A stretch of 18,177 bases of DNA from positions 26,638-44,814 of the forward strand of contig CAMPET010000092.1 of NCBI GenBank assembly GCA_946803715.1, in the 5' to 3' direction. How positions within the stretch are numbered: the first letter of the stretch is position 1; the number at the start of each line of letters is the position of its first letter. Position numbers and translations under genes: made by a program. Shown one piece after another: positions 9,899-18,177 of this stretch. Origin of the DNA: Beroe ovata. Taxonomy: Eukaryota; Ctenophora; Nuda; Beroida; Beroidae. Below the pieces are notes generated by a model. The model did no database searches. It was not told the origin of the DNA and saw nothing but the letters and a program-made list of their open reading frames with translations.

Positions 9899-12221
9899 TC
9901 GTGTGATGAACATTGTAATGGAGTGGTTGCGTTGGAACATCTCCAACTTGGATACACGGCAAACAAGAGAGATCCTGTATCTCATCTTGAGCAGACTTCA
10001 GCTCCCCTGCCAACCTTGACACTTCTAACTTATCTGAATGGGAGAATTAGGGAATAAGCAAACACAACTCTTTACACCAATCTGTATCTTGACATCACTG
10101 TCCACTATGTACAATGTCACCACTATCCATTCCACACAGCTGACACCAACCTTCCTTGGTGAGTTTAGAAACTCTCTCGTCAAGTAGATCCTTCTCCCTT
10201 TCCGCCAGCTTGCTCCCATACCCCTCGTCTGGTACCATGGTTACAGTGAGACGGTGGGGGTTGTGGAGGAAGAACCTGGATACCATGTCCTTGATGTGTC
10301 CTCCCTCCCTCTCCAGCGATTGGAATCTGTGGGATGAACCATCTAAGTGTACATTCGACAGGAGTTACTTGGCTGTTGGCAGCATGTCAGTGTGATGTGA
10401 AAATCAGATCAATTCAAATTTCGATGACAAATCCTGTATTAGCATTAGACCAACAATACTGTATTAAACAAACTAAACTACAAAATGCTAGAAATCGAGA
10501 ATATATCTCTCAAGAAACACCTCTCAAGGTGTTTGTTGAATTCCAAGTATTGCGCCGGTTCGGCACCGTGGAGCCAAGCTCCAAGGATGCCCACTCCAAG
10601 GTGCAATCCGAATGACGTGCTCTGGTGCTTCTTGGATATCTCCATCTGGTGCAACACAGCAGCCACTTGATCCTCAGGAAGACCCTCTGCCGCAACTTCC
10701 CTCCATACCCCATCTATCACCTCACGTACCTGAGACGTAGTGAGATGTGACAGATTATAGTGACAAATTGATAGACACAGGATGAAATCATGCTACTCCA
10801 AATTTCAACATTTGATAAACTATTAGGGGGGTATTACCTTGGCAACATTCTCCTTGGATACTCCCTTGAGACCTATAGAAAAGTAGGAGTCTTTGGTGTA
10901 AGTATGATACCCCATGTCATCAGCAAAGTCAGATCCGAGCTCAGACTTGATGAGAGCTTCATAAAACCTGCTCTGAGCTCCACTCGTCAACACGTCTGTT
11001 ATCACAGACAGTGCCATATTCTCATACCTGCCATGTGGAGGGGAGGGGATGGTTCATGGTGCAATGTGACGATTGATGTGATGATTGGGGTGTGAAGTTT
11101 GGATGATTGAGGTGTGACGATGGGATGATTGAGGTGTGACTATGGGATGATTGAGGTGTGACTATGGGATGTCGGGATGATCACATCGAATCTAGTCTCG
11201 TAGAAAAGGATGCGTTTTACTTATTCGCTACTTGAGCACTATATTGATGCGGGAGTTACCTGTCATTCACAGTAGGAAGTTTGTAGCTCACAGTTACCGT
11301 GAGATTATTCTCGTTGTCTGTCACGTTAGGATCATGTGGTCCGCTGACCACTATCTCCCGGGGCTCCGACCAGTCTGGTTCAGAGGGCACCAGCGTGTTT
11401 GGTGTGATCGGGTCAAACGTTTCCAACACCCCGTTTAACTTCTCCAAGTGACCCTCAAGAGGGAGGTTTCCGTATGTGTAGAAAATAGCGTTGCTAGGGT
11501 GATAGTGGGATTGGTGGAATGTCACCAGGTCATCGTGAGAGAGGGATGGTATGTTGAGTGGGGATCCTCCACTACAACTGCTATATGTGTGACTGGGCAG
11601 CAGGTTATTCAGCACATTCTGCCCTAGGATGTACCCAGAGTTGTTGTTATAGCCCTTCATCTCGTTAAAAACAACCCCTTTAAAAATAATCTCCGAGTTG
11701 GGATCACCATGATCGCTGTGTTCCAGTCTCCACCCCTCCTGCAGGAAGTCCAATTCGGAGAGATTTGGGAAGAAAGCTGCGTCACAGTATACCGACATGA
11801 GGTTGTAATAGTCCTGTTTATTCTGTGTAGAGAACGGGTACATGGTAAAGTCAGGACCAGTGAACGCGTTCATGAATGTGGAAAATGACCGAGTTAACAT
11901 CTTGAAGAACGGGTCACGAATTGGGTATTTGTGGGAACCACAGAGCGCTGTGTGTTCCAGAATATGAGCCACACCCGTATCATCCATGGGCGTGGTCGCA
12001 AACGCAACATTGAACGAGTTGTTTGAATCGTCTCGGATCACATGACAGTGCCTCGCGTTAGTTTTCTTGTGAACAAGCTCGACAGCTGTCAGGTTAAACT
12101 CGGGCACTTCATTAACAGCGGTTACAGTGTATCCGTGTAGCTGTTCTCCTGCAGTGTAACCACGAGTACAAAGTCTGGTGATGAGCCTACTCGTCTCTCT
12201 CCCTCTCAAACATCGTAACAT
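9899..12221 (-). pseudogene. PITRM1: PITRM1 5' part only (copy B, truncated at the N)
   Basis: This holds exons 1-4 (12221-11260, 11027-10838, 10729-10521, 10326-10151) and the first 135 nt of exon 5 (10033-9899). The encoded residues are identical to those of the complete gene, including HILEH and FNEMKG, although exon 1 carries ten nucleotide substitutions. All ten are synonymous. The C-terminal half, with the Arg/Tyr substrate-contact motif, is missing because the sequence stops at the N. A 1-nt deletion upstream of the Met at 12221 breaks the longer reading frame seen in copy A, which supports this Met as the start. It is most likely an allele of the gene at 3141-7869 displaced by mis-assembly. 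Confidence 0.88.
11079..11166. repeat. 22-bp tandem repeat in PITRM1 intron 1 (copy B)
   Basis: Identical to the array at 6727-6814: one degenerate unit followed by three near-identical 22-bp units. The unchanged copy number in a fast-mutating array argues that the two 4.35-kb blocks are very recent or allelic. Confidence 0.85.
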
Positions 12222-12804
12222 ACCTATATGGGGGCAGTTGCTGGGTTACCAAGTGGAATATAATTCACGGGGGATTTCTCATACAGGTTCAGTGTAAGCT
12301 AGACATGATAACGACAGTTCAACATCAAACTATAAAACACTGGTTCCTTAATGTGAATATCTAAAGTCATTTCCAACCAAAGAGCGCTTACAATCAGATA
12401 ATAAACAAATAAATCATTGTCGAATCCAGCAACGTCATAAGCTACAGTGAATTTCCATCTACAACCTCAAGTTAAACATAAATAAGTCATTGAAATCTAT
12501 ATACAGCGACGGTTAAATATAACTTACAATCAAGGGATGAATAAATAACATGAAAGAATATAATCAGATGATCCTGCTGTCTGATGTATGAACAATGAAC
12601 ATGATCCTACTTATTTCATTGATCTGCCTAGGTTTTCAGTTTTCAGTCAAACAGAACACCAGATACAGGAATAAGTAGAGAAATGAATCTGAGAAGTGTC
12701 GGATTAATGATAAGTCTGAATCACGTGGGACCGGAAAGTTAGGTATTTCGTAATCTCTGTTTATATTACTTTTAGTAGTAAGGTACCTGCTCTGTTATTA
12801 CACA
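12222..12804. promoter_or_regulatory. TBC1D10-PITRM1 intergenic region (copy B)
   Basis: Same content as 7870-8453, one base shorter, with five substitutions (12258, 12275, 12278, 12331, 12554). It separates the complete TBC1D10-like gene from the truncated second PITRM1 copy. No other gene or element is visible in it. Confidence 0.45.
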
Positions 12805-15742
12805 TTACTTTCCACATATGTCTTTGAGTTGTCCAAGTTGGGCTAAGTGGGTTTCCTTCAGTTTCTTGTCAGAAATCTGTAAGCTGAGCAGCTGGAATGG
12901 AGAAATTTCTTCAGTCAAGTTACCACAACTTATTGCATAATACAGAAATATTTCGTTAAAGACACCAAGTGAATGTAAAGTACTCGCGTGGCCCATAAAG
13001 CAGCAATAAGTGAGATGAAACGTGCGTGAAACTGGATATTCGCGCGAGAAACACAGGAAAATATGTTATTGGTGTTGGCGCCCTACTTGCGCGCATAGTA
13101 TTTGTGACGTTCCTGTTGTTCAGTGGCACAGTTTTAATGATAAGTTTTTGACCGGAGCAAAGAGTGAAAAGTGAAAAATGCACTGATAAGTGTGAGATTG
13201 AAATAGAAGAGAAGAAGGAGTGTCTACTTATAGATGTCTGGGTGTCAATGAGTGCCGATAAAGTGATGAAGAGGTCTCAAGACTAAAATATGTCAAAGTA
13301 AGGACAGCGCTAGCGATGCTGTCATAACAGCTGTCGAACACTCATACCTCCTTAATGAAGTAATCTTCATGTAACAGTTGTCGAGGAAGTCTATATTTCA
13401 GGTATTTGATCGCTCTACCAAAGTTTCCACACCGGTCTCTCACATGTTTATCACTGAATGCCAGTAGGAGAATTGTGACACCACTTTTTATTAACACTTT
13501 GACACCTGAGAGCGAGAAAGTAATGGAACAATATTAGTTGAGTCAAATATTAAGATATGTTTTCTGTTCTAGTGTCTTGGACGTTTGCCCAATCTTCATG
13601 AAAACATTCACTCATTTTCACATCTTCATTAGCAACAAAAAGTACAGTTCTTTCATACATTATCCCAAATACGCTGCAACGAGACACAAAAACTATGAAC
13701 TATGTTATCACACGTTATGTTGAGCGAAAATAACAATTTTTCAGTAACTCGTAGTTTCATTGTCGAGGTAACATTGCTGGTTATACAAAGTTGAAGGTAT
13801 GCACTGATCAACAACAAGTACGGGCCTACCTTCACAGAGGAAAATGTCCCATACTCTGAGCACAGTTTCCCAGGGAAGTGTACGTGTGTATACACACATG
13901 AACCAGTCTATACAGTAAAACTCAACCTGCATACCCCGTTCCTCCTGAAGAACACGTTATTCACGTTAATCACGTAGTCACGTTATTAATCCCAACAACA
14001 ATGGAAATAATGGTGGTGCGAGAGAGAGAGTCGTAATTGTCTTCAATCACGTGTTGGCAGATTCTCATGATTTGAACTATCTCAGTGACTGTTACATTGT
14101 AGCGTGATATGAAACATTTGCGACTCTTCCCTTACTCCAGATTCGACGACGAACGCACCAGAAAATTGGTGATATCAGGGTTAATATCTCTGACGAGTGA
14201 TTCCATAACTCGGGCATCGAGCTGTATTGCTAGCAATCCCTCACTGAAATACCCAGGCAGGTACTTGCTCATTATCGATACCAGACACCAGAATGCTTGT
14301 TCAGCGGGCATCAACATCAGTAGTATCCCAGCTAGAGAACTCATGCCCTGGGGAATGAGGATTTCATTTTATACCTAGTGTACTTCCGGTCTTCGGATCA
14401 CTACTTGTCAGTTGTCATATAAAAAAACTATTAATTTCCTGGCAATACCTGGCAATATCCCACTTTGGGATTATAGACGGAGTATGCGTGGAGCACTTTG
14501 TTCAACTCCGCCTGTCCCATACCCCCTTTCTCCGCAAACAGTTCGTGTGTTTTGTAAGTCCTGTGCAGGTCTTTCTCTATCGTGGACGTCCACGAACTCT
14601 CTGCCTTTACCAACTCCTGAGCATTGGGATTTTGCGCTGTAATTTGGTGAGAATTTTGCTCCATTTCGGCGACATAAACCGATATCGATGAAAATATTAA
14701 TTAATTAAGACATAGACTGTGAAGAATATGGTGATAGAAAGAGTTAGTAAGTTAAACGGCTACAAGGAATATCTAAAGTTGGCAATGCTTTATACAGAGC
14801 TGCTACAGTGTGAGGTATGTTCCATGCGAAATGAGGAAGTTCAAACTTTAGAGTTCTTCAGAAACACATTGTCCGCGAAGTATGTATAGTTAGAATTTAC
14901 ACTTGTGAGTTACAACCCATCTTCTCAAATAACAGACAACATAAGAATTGAGCAATGAGCAGCCACTGGGAATGCTCGGTGAAGATGCTAACTGAGGATG
15001 CTCACTGAGGATTCTCAGTGCTCACTGAGGATGCTCATTGCTCACTGAGCTTACCTCAAACTTGCCAGTGTTCTCTTTCTGGAGGTTTGCCCCACCGCAG
15101 AGCACTCGCCACGCCATAGCTCTCAACGAGTGTGGAATTCCTTTCCGACACCGGCTACGGACTTTCTCGTATCTGCGGTATGACGTCATGATACCTATGA
15201 GAGAGGTAGTCCACAGAGGCATGACGACGACTATCGCATGATTTTCGAACACTACTATTATATGATTTCAATTCGATCGTATGACTCATCAGACGTTTTA
15301 ACTTGCTATCTCAGATGATATTGAGCGTTGATTAACACGAAAGAACACAGATTGGGCGAATGTGTGATATCACTCACTCGTATGTCATGGTGTGATCCCA
15401 GTTTCGAAGCATCTCAAACCACTTCTGTTCTCTCTTCCGCATCAAACTCGTATTGTGACTAGATAATTAATTAATAGAATGATTATTGAGTAATAGAACT
15501 GGGAAAGGCTAGCTAGTGAATTGCATCACGTGACATCAAGTGAACTATGAAAGCTTCAGAAATATGGACTGTGATCCAAAAAGTGAAACCCATTACTTAT
15601 GGAAAACACGTGTCAAGTTGGTCCCTGGTATTTCTCACCTAGAACCAGGGAGGGGAGCATTACTGGGGTCGTTGCTGAAACCATACTTGTCCAGGTTTCT
15701 GGGGTTATACTCAGAACTAGTGGTCCCCGGATCATTTTCCAT
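12805..15742 (-). CDS. TBC1D10: TBC1D10-family Rab GTPase-activating protein, complete, 8 exons
   Basis: This is a TBC-domain GAP of the TBC1D10/EPI64 family (Drosophila whacked), which stimulates GTP hydrolysis by Rabs at membranes. Exons: 15742-15639, 15458-15378, 15172-15055, 14616-14449, 14347-14159, 13944-13830, 13505-13348, 12891-12805. All introns are GT-AG, and phases give 339 codons plus TAA. The N-terminal DKYGF motif at residues 19-23 and the QKWFEML helix match the family. The TBC domain starts at CRKGIP (residues 70-75). The arginine finger is in IEKDLHR (Arg120) and the glutamine finger in GYCQ (Gln157). MPAEQAFWCLV, KYLPGY and LPWETVLRVWD are close to vertebrate TBC1D10A-C. An in-frame stop upstream makes the Met at 15742 the first possible start. 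It ends soon after the TBC domain, without the long charged tail and PDZ ligand of vertebrate EPI64. A donor-like GTAATG overlaps the stop, so an alternative C-terminal exon cannot be excluded. Confidence 0.93.
12892..13347. other. TBC1D10 intron 7 (456 bp) with a CG-rich patch
   Basis: This is the largest intron of the gene. It holds the CG-rich words (cgcgcgagaaacac at about 13041-13054) that also occur near 2713-2726. No exon-like or RNA-gene signal is recognised. The copy A equivalent is 8541-8996. Confidence 0.65.
13506..13829. other. TBC1D10 intron 6 (324 bp), nothing else seen
   Basis: It separates exons 6 and 7 and is AT-rich with no nested gene or element recognised. The identical stretch in copy A is 9155-9478. 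Confidence 0.7.
14617..15054. other. TBC1D10 intron 3 (438 bp)
   Basis: Flanked by the GT donor after residue 101 and an AG acceptor ahead of residue 102. Its right end carries the repeat annotated at 14968-15049; otherwise AT-rich and unremarkable. An in-frame upstream extension of exon 4 toward 14664 exists, but the acceptor at 14617-14618 aligns better with the family. Confidence 0.7.
14968..15049. repeat. Short tandem repeat next to the TBC1D10 exon 3 donor
   Basis: Imperfect repeats of gatgctcactgag (13 bp) alternate with a longer variant carrying an extra tgctcat or tctcagt segment. The array ends 3 nt from the exon 3 splice donor, so unit changes could affect splicing; no evidence shows that they do. 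Confidence 0.75.
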
Positions 15743-16356
15743 GTCTCTCTCTATCCCTCTCTCAGTATTGATTCATCATGCTCTATTCCGAGTGCTTTCA
15801 GTTTCCATGATCTACGAAAAATATTGTTAAATTTAGTCATTTTTTCTCAACAATAGGGATATGTGGAATGTTTCCATGTCATTTATCACTGAGCTAAACA
15901 GTATACAGTATGCAAATAGGTATCCGTTCAAATTTCACTGATAGAATGAAAAATGCCACAACAATCAGTGAGAAAATTGACAACTATAACTTTAAACGAA
16001 TAATGTAATGTACAATGTTCCTGCTAAGCTCCCTTCCTACGTTAGGGACTAGGGAGTGTCCTGGTTCTTAAATGGCACTTGGCAGCTATCATATAATGAC
16101 ACAGCGATAATAGAGTCACAATTATAGCGTGATGTTTCACCATGTCGCGTATCGTCCAGTCCCTCCTCATATCACCATATCTTCACGATGTAATGACATG
16201 TCAATGTAAGATTATCTGATATCTCATACCATATGAATCCACCACGATATCTCTGAAAAAAGGTGTTTGCCACATAACAGTTAGACACTTCATACTCCCG
16301 AACCGTGCACATTGTTCATGCAAAGGTAATATAAATCTGCTGTACGAAGAGCGGTG
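15743..16356. promoter_or_regulatory. Intergenic region, presumed TBC1D10 promoter and RGG-gene 3' UTR
   Basis: The 614 bp between the RGG-gene stop and the TBC1D10 start is AT-rich. A pyrimidine-rich 3' splice-site-like sequence on the minus strand ends at about 16254 and is followed by a short open stretch, so part of the region may be an alternative terminal exon of the RGG gene. No other feature is recognised. Confidence 0.4.
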
Positions 16357-17829
16357 TCACTGGTTACATGGATTAGCCCTATCATTCATAGTGACACCAT
16401 CAGATGGTAGTTCTCTAATCTTACAGTGGAAGGGTGCGCCGTGAGGCATCCACGAGGGAGGAGGGTGTGGTGGAGCGTGGTACTGATGTGACGGATCATA
16501 GGGAGCCTGGAGATGGGCAAATTAGGGGAACCATCAGTTCGATGATAAGATATGACATTAGATGATAAGATGACAGTAAAACGTATCACTGCCCAACTAT
16601 TATAACCCGCCCGTATAAGGTGACACATGCAGCAACTTACCCCTCGATACGACGGTCCGTGGTATCCCATATTACCATGGTGTCCATTATAATTATAGTG
16701 CCCACTGTCATTGTAGTATCCTGGTCCAGAATGTGTCCCACTATGCTGCATATTATAATAGGGGTCTTGTGATCCACCAAATCTAGAGTGATTCATCGAG
16801 ATATGACCTCCCCTCCCGCCCCTCCATCCACCCCGACCACCTCTCACCACACCTCCCCTCCCTCCTCTCCCCTCACTCTTTCTCCCTCTCCCTCCACCCT
16901 TCTTCTCTCCTTCCCCTGGTTTTGATTTCACTGCAATAATATCCCCACTGATCTCTGTCTTATTAACTGATGACAGAGATGTTCCTTGAGTCATTTTAGT
17001 ATAATTGGCACGGGTTTTGGGTTTTTTGCTGGAGGGTTCACTGCTCGCGTGTTGGATAGCTGCGGGTTGCGAAGTTGCGGGTTGCGAAGTTTCAGGTTGC
17101 ACAGTTGTGGGTTGCGAAGTTATGGGTTGCACAGTTGTGGGTTGCACAGCTGCGGGTTGTACAATTGCGGGTTGCACAGTTGCTGGTTCTCCCTGAGAGT
17201 TTTCTGGTTCTAATGGCATGTATTTCGCAACGTCTTTTTCCCCTTGCTTAACGAAGACGATCTGATTTTTGAGGGCATTCTGTTTGTCCTGGAGCTCTGT
17301 TGCCCCTTCCACAGGGCTGGATGCTTTCAGAGCTTGCTGGATACCGTAATCACGCTCCTCTCGGGTTTTCCCAATGCTAAGAAGAAACGAGTTTATTAGA
17401 GTTTGAAATCAACAAACTAAATCATCTCATTAGGAGGTAAACTAAATCATCTCATTATAGATGGTGAACTAAAACATCTCATTAGGAGGTGAACTAATTC
17501 ATCTCATTAGGTGGTGAGAGGTGGTTAATAAAAGAAGATACATGTAGGTATACAATTTGTATGTGATTCAAATCAGTCTAAACTAACTTGTGGGGTCTCC
17601 GTTTGGTAGACTCTGAAAGGAACATGTCTCTAAGTGACTTGGCCATTTGTGATTCAGAATCCTTCTCCAACTTCTCTATTTTATGAGCGTAGAACAACAA
17701 CTTGAACTTTATCTGCATGACTAATTCGGCGGGAATTTTCATGGACTCCTTATGCCAGGCGGGGTAATGGGTTTCCTGTAGGAGTAAATTTGGATTTCCA
17801 ACGTCGTTTTGAATGCAAGATAGAGGCAT
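16357..17829 (-). CDS. RGG-box protein with VQP repeats, family not recognised; start and last exon uncertain
   Basis: Three exons join in frame: 17829-17588 (or from the acceptor at 17775), 17376-16641 and 16506-16357 (TGA). From the ATG at 17829 this gives 375 residues. The first exon is helical and charged (IPAELVMQIKFKLLFYAHK, then IEKLEKDSES), coiled-coil-like. Then come a lysine-rich stretch, nine five-residue units of the VQPxT/SQPxT type, a basic KKPKTR patch, an RGG/RG box (nt 16803-16908), a Gly/Tyr/His/Asn-rich segment and a proline/histidine-rich end. RGG boxes with low-complexity Gly/Tyr tails are typical of RNA-binding, granule-forming proteins, so an RNA-related role is inferred. 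The first exon may be internal: a strong pyrimidine-AG lies at 17776-17777 on the minus strand, so the true start could be right of the window. An alternative 3' end is possible through a donor near 16394. Similarity to FAM98-type tails is only compositional. Confidence 0.62.
17043..17177 (-). repeat. Coding minisatellite, nine 15-bp units
   Basis: Nine in-frame 15-bp units encode pentapeptides such as VQPAI, VQPAA, VQPTT, SQPTT, VQPET and SQPAT inside the RGG-box gene. The unit length is a multiple of three, so expansion or contraction keeps the frame. The Gln-Pro doublet is fixed in all but the last unit (IQHAS), while flanking positions vary between Ala, Thr, Val, Ser, Ile and Glu. Confidence 0.88.
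17415..17516. repeat. About 25-bp tandem repeat, four units, in the RGG-gene intron
   Basis: Four units of the type aactaaatcatctcattagg plus a ggtg-rich spacer follow each other between the two main exons (intron 17377-17587). Units differ by single bases and a 3-nt insertion. It is a local minisatellite. Confidence 0.85.
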
Positions 17830-17871
17830 ATTTCATAGTTAGTGAGTAGTGACCCTAACCAACTACTATAG

Positions 17872-18177
17872 CTCAAATGCTCACTCAAACTGGCATGTTT
17901 GGGGTCGATAAGGGGTTATGGCGGCCATTAACTCAGAAACAGATCTACGGATTGACGTGAAATTTTGGTTGTCCGAGTTTCTAATGGTCCTTGAACTATG
18001 GTAAAAGTTTCAAATCAATCGGTCGATCCGTTTGGGAGCTATCCTCAAATGCTCACTCAAACTGACATGTTTGGGGTAGATAAGGGGTTATGGCGGCCTT
18101 TAACTTGAGAACAGATTTTCAGCTTAATTTGAAATTTTGATTGTCCGAGTTTCTAATGGTCCTTGAGCTATGATAGA
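17872..18177. repeat. 172-bp tandem repeat, one full and one partial unit, running off the window
   Basis: The sequence from 17872 (starting ctcaaatgctcactc) recurs from 18044 with about 85-90% identity, a period of 172 bp. Related bases just left of 17872 suggest a degenerate earlier unit. The array continues past 18177. The unit has stops in the frames I checked and no retroelement motifs. It may be a satellite or a tandemly arranged dispersed repeat. Confidence 0.82.

Larger units (their letters stand above)
9899..14248 (+). repeat. 4.35-kb direct duplication, copy B
   Basis: This is the partner of 5547-9897. It opens inside PITRM1 exon 5, so that gene copy lacks its 3' two-thirds of exons. 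At its right end it continues without interruption into the unique 5' half of the TBC1D10 gene. Relative to copy A it has 15 substitutions and a 1-nt deletion, all between 11463 and 12554. Confidence 0.95.

Noticed and set aside
5547-14248. A genuine tandem gene duplication of PITRM1 and TBC1D10
   Set aside because: Each extra copy is only half a gene, the join is at the sole N, and most of the 4.35 kb shows no divergence. An assembly overlap explains everything with fewer assumptions, though reads are needed to settle it.
16986-17213. Plus-strand cysteine/glycine-rich open frames with CGL or GCTVAG repeats
   Set aside because: They are the antisense reading of the 15-bp coding minisatellite of the RGG gene; the repetitive protein is a by-product of the DNA repeat.
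17415-17516. CRISPR-like array
   Set aside because: Units are only about 25 bp with no unique spacers, in a eukaryotic intron; it is an ordinary minisatellite. The other arrays fail for the same reason.

Overview
This is eukaryotic nuclear DNA, most likely from an early-branching or otherwise compact-genome invertebrate (a sponge or a cnidarian are the best guesses; this is inference). The basis is GT-AG introns of about 90-460 bp, genes split into many short exons that join in frame into animal-type proteins, scattered intronic minisatellites and a non-LTR retrotransposon remnant. No prokaryotic operon, CRISPR array or RNA gene is visible.

Layout, left to right. 34-531: 3' end of a non-LTR retrotransposon reverse transcriptase ORF, minus strand. 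540-3140: gene-free DNA, with short CG-rich inverted repeats at about 2400-2950. 3141-7869: a complete 13-exon gene, minus strand, for the mitochondrial presequence protease PITRM1/PreP (994 aa). 8454-9897: 3' part of a TBC1D10-family Rab GAP gene, cut off at a single N (9898). 9899-12221: 5' part of PITRM1 again, cut off at the same N. 12805-15742: the complete 8-exon TBC1D10-like gene (339 aa), minus strand. 16357-17829: an RGG-box, VQP-repeat protein gene, minus strand, family not recognised. 17872-18177: a 172-bp tandem or dispersed repeat running off the window.

The main structural result is that 5547-9897 and 9899-14248 are the same 4.35 kb sequence in direct orientation, abutting at one N. 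Both breakpoints fall inside coding exons. I read this as two overlapping contigs, probably two alleles, placed end to end by the assembler. The real locus would then carry one PITRM1 and one TBC1D10 gene. The 16 differences between copies all lie within about 1.1 kb, and all 10 that hit coding sequence are synonymous.

The three genes share the minus strand with gaps of about 0.6 kb (RGG gene, then TBC1D10, then PITRM1), but their functions (RNA binding, Rab inactivation, mitochondrial peptide degradation) do not suggest a joint pathway. I found no convincing undescribed system. The RGG/VQP protein is the least explained gene.
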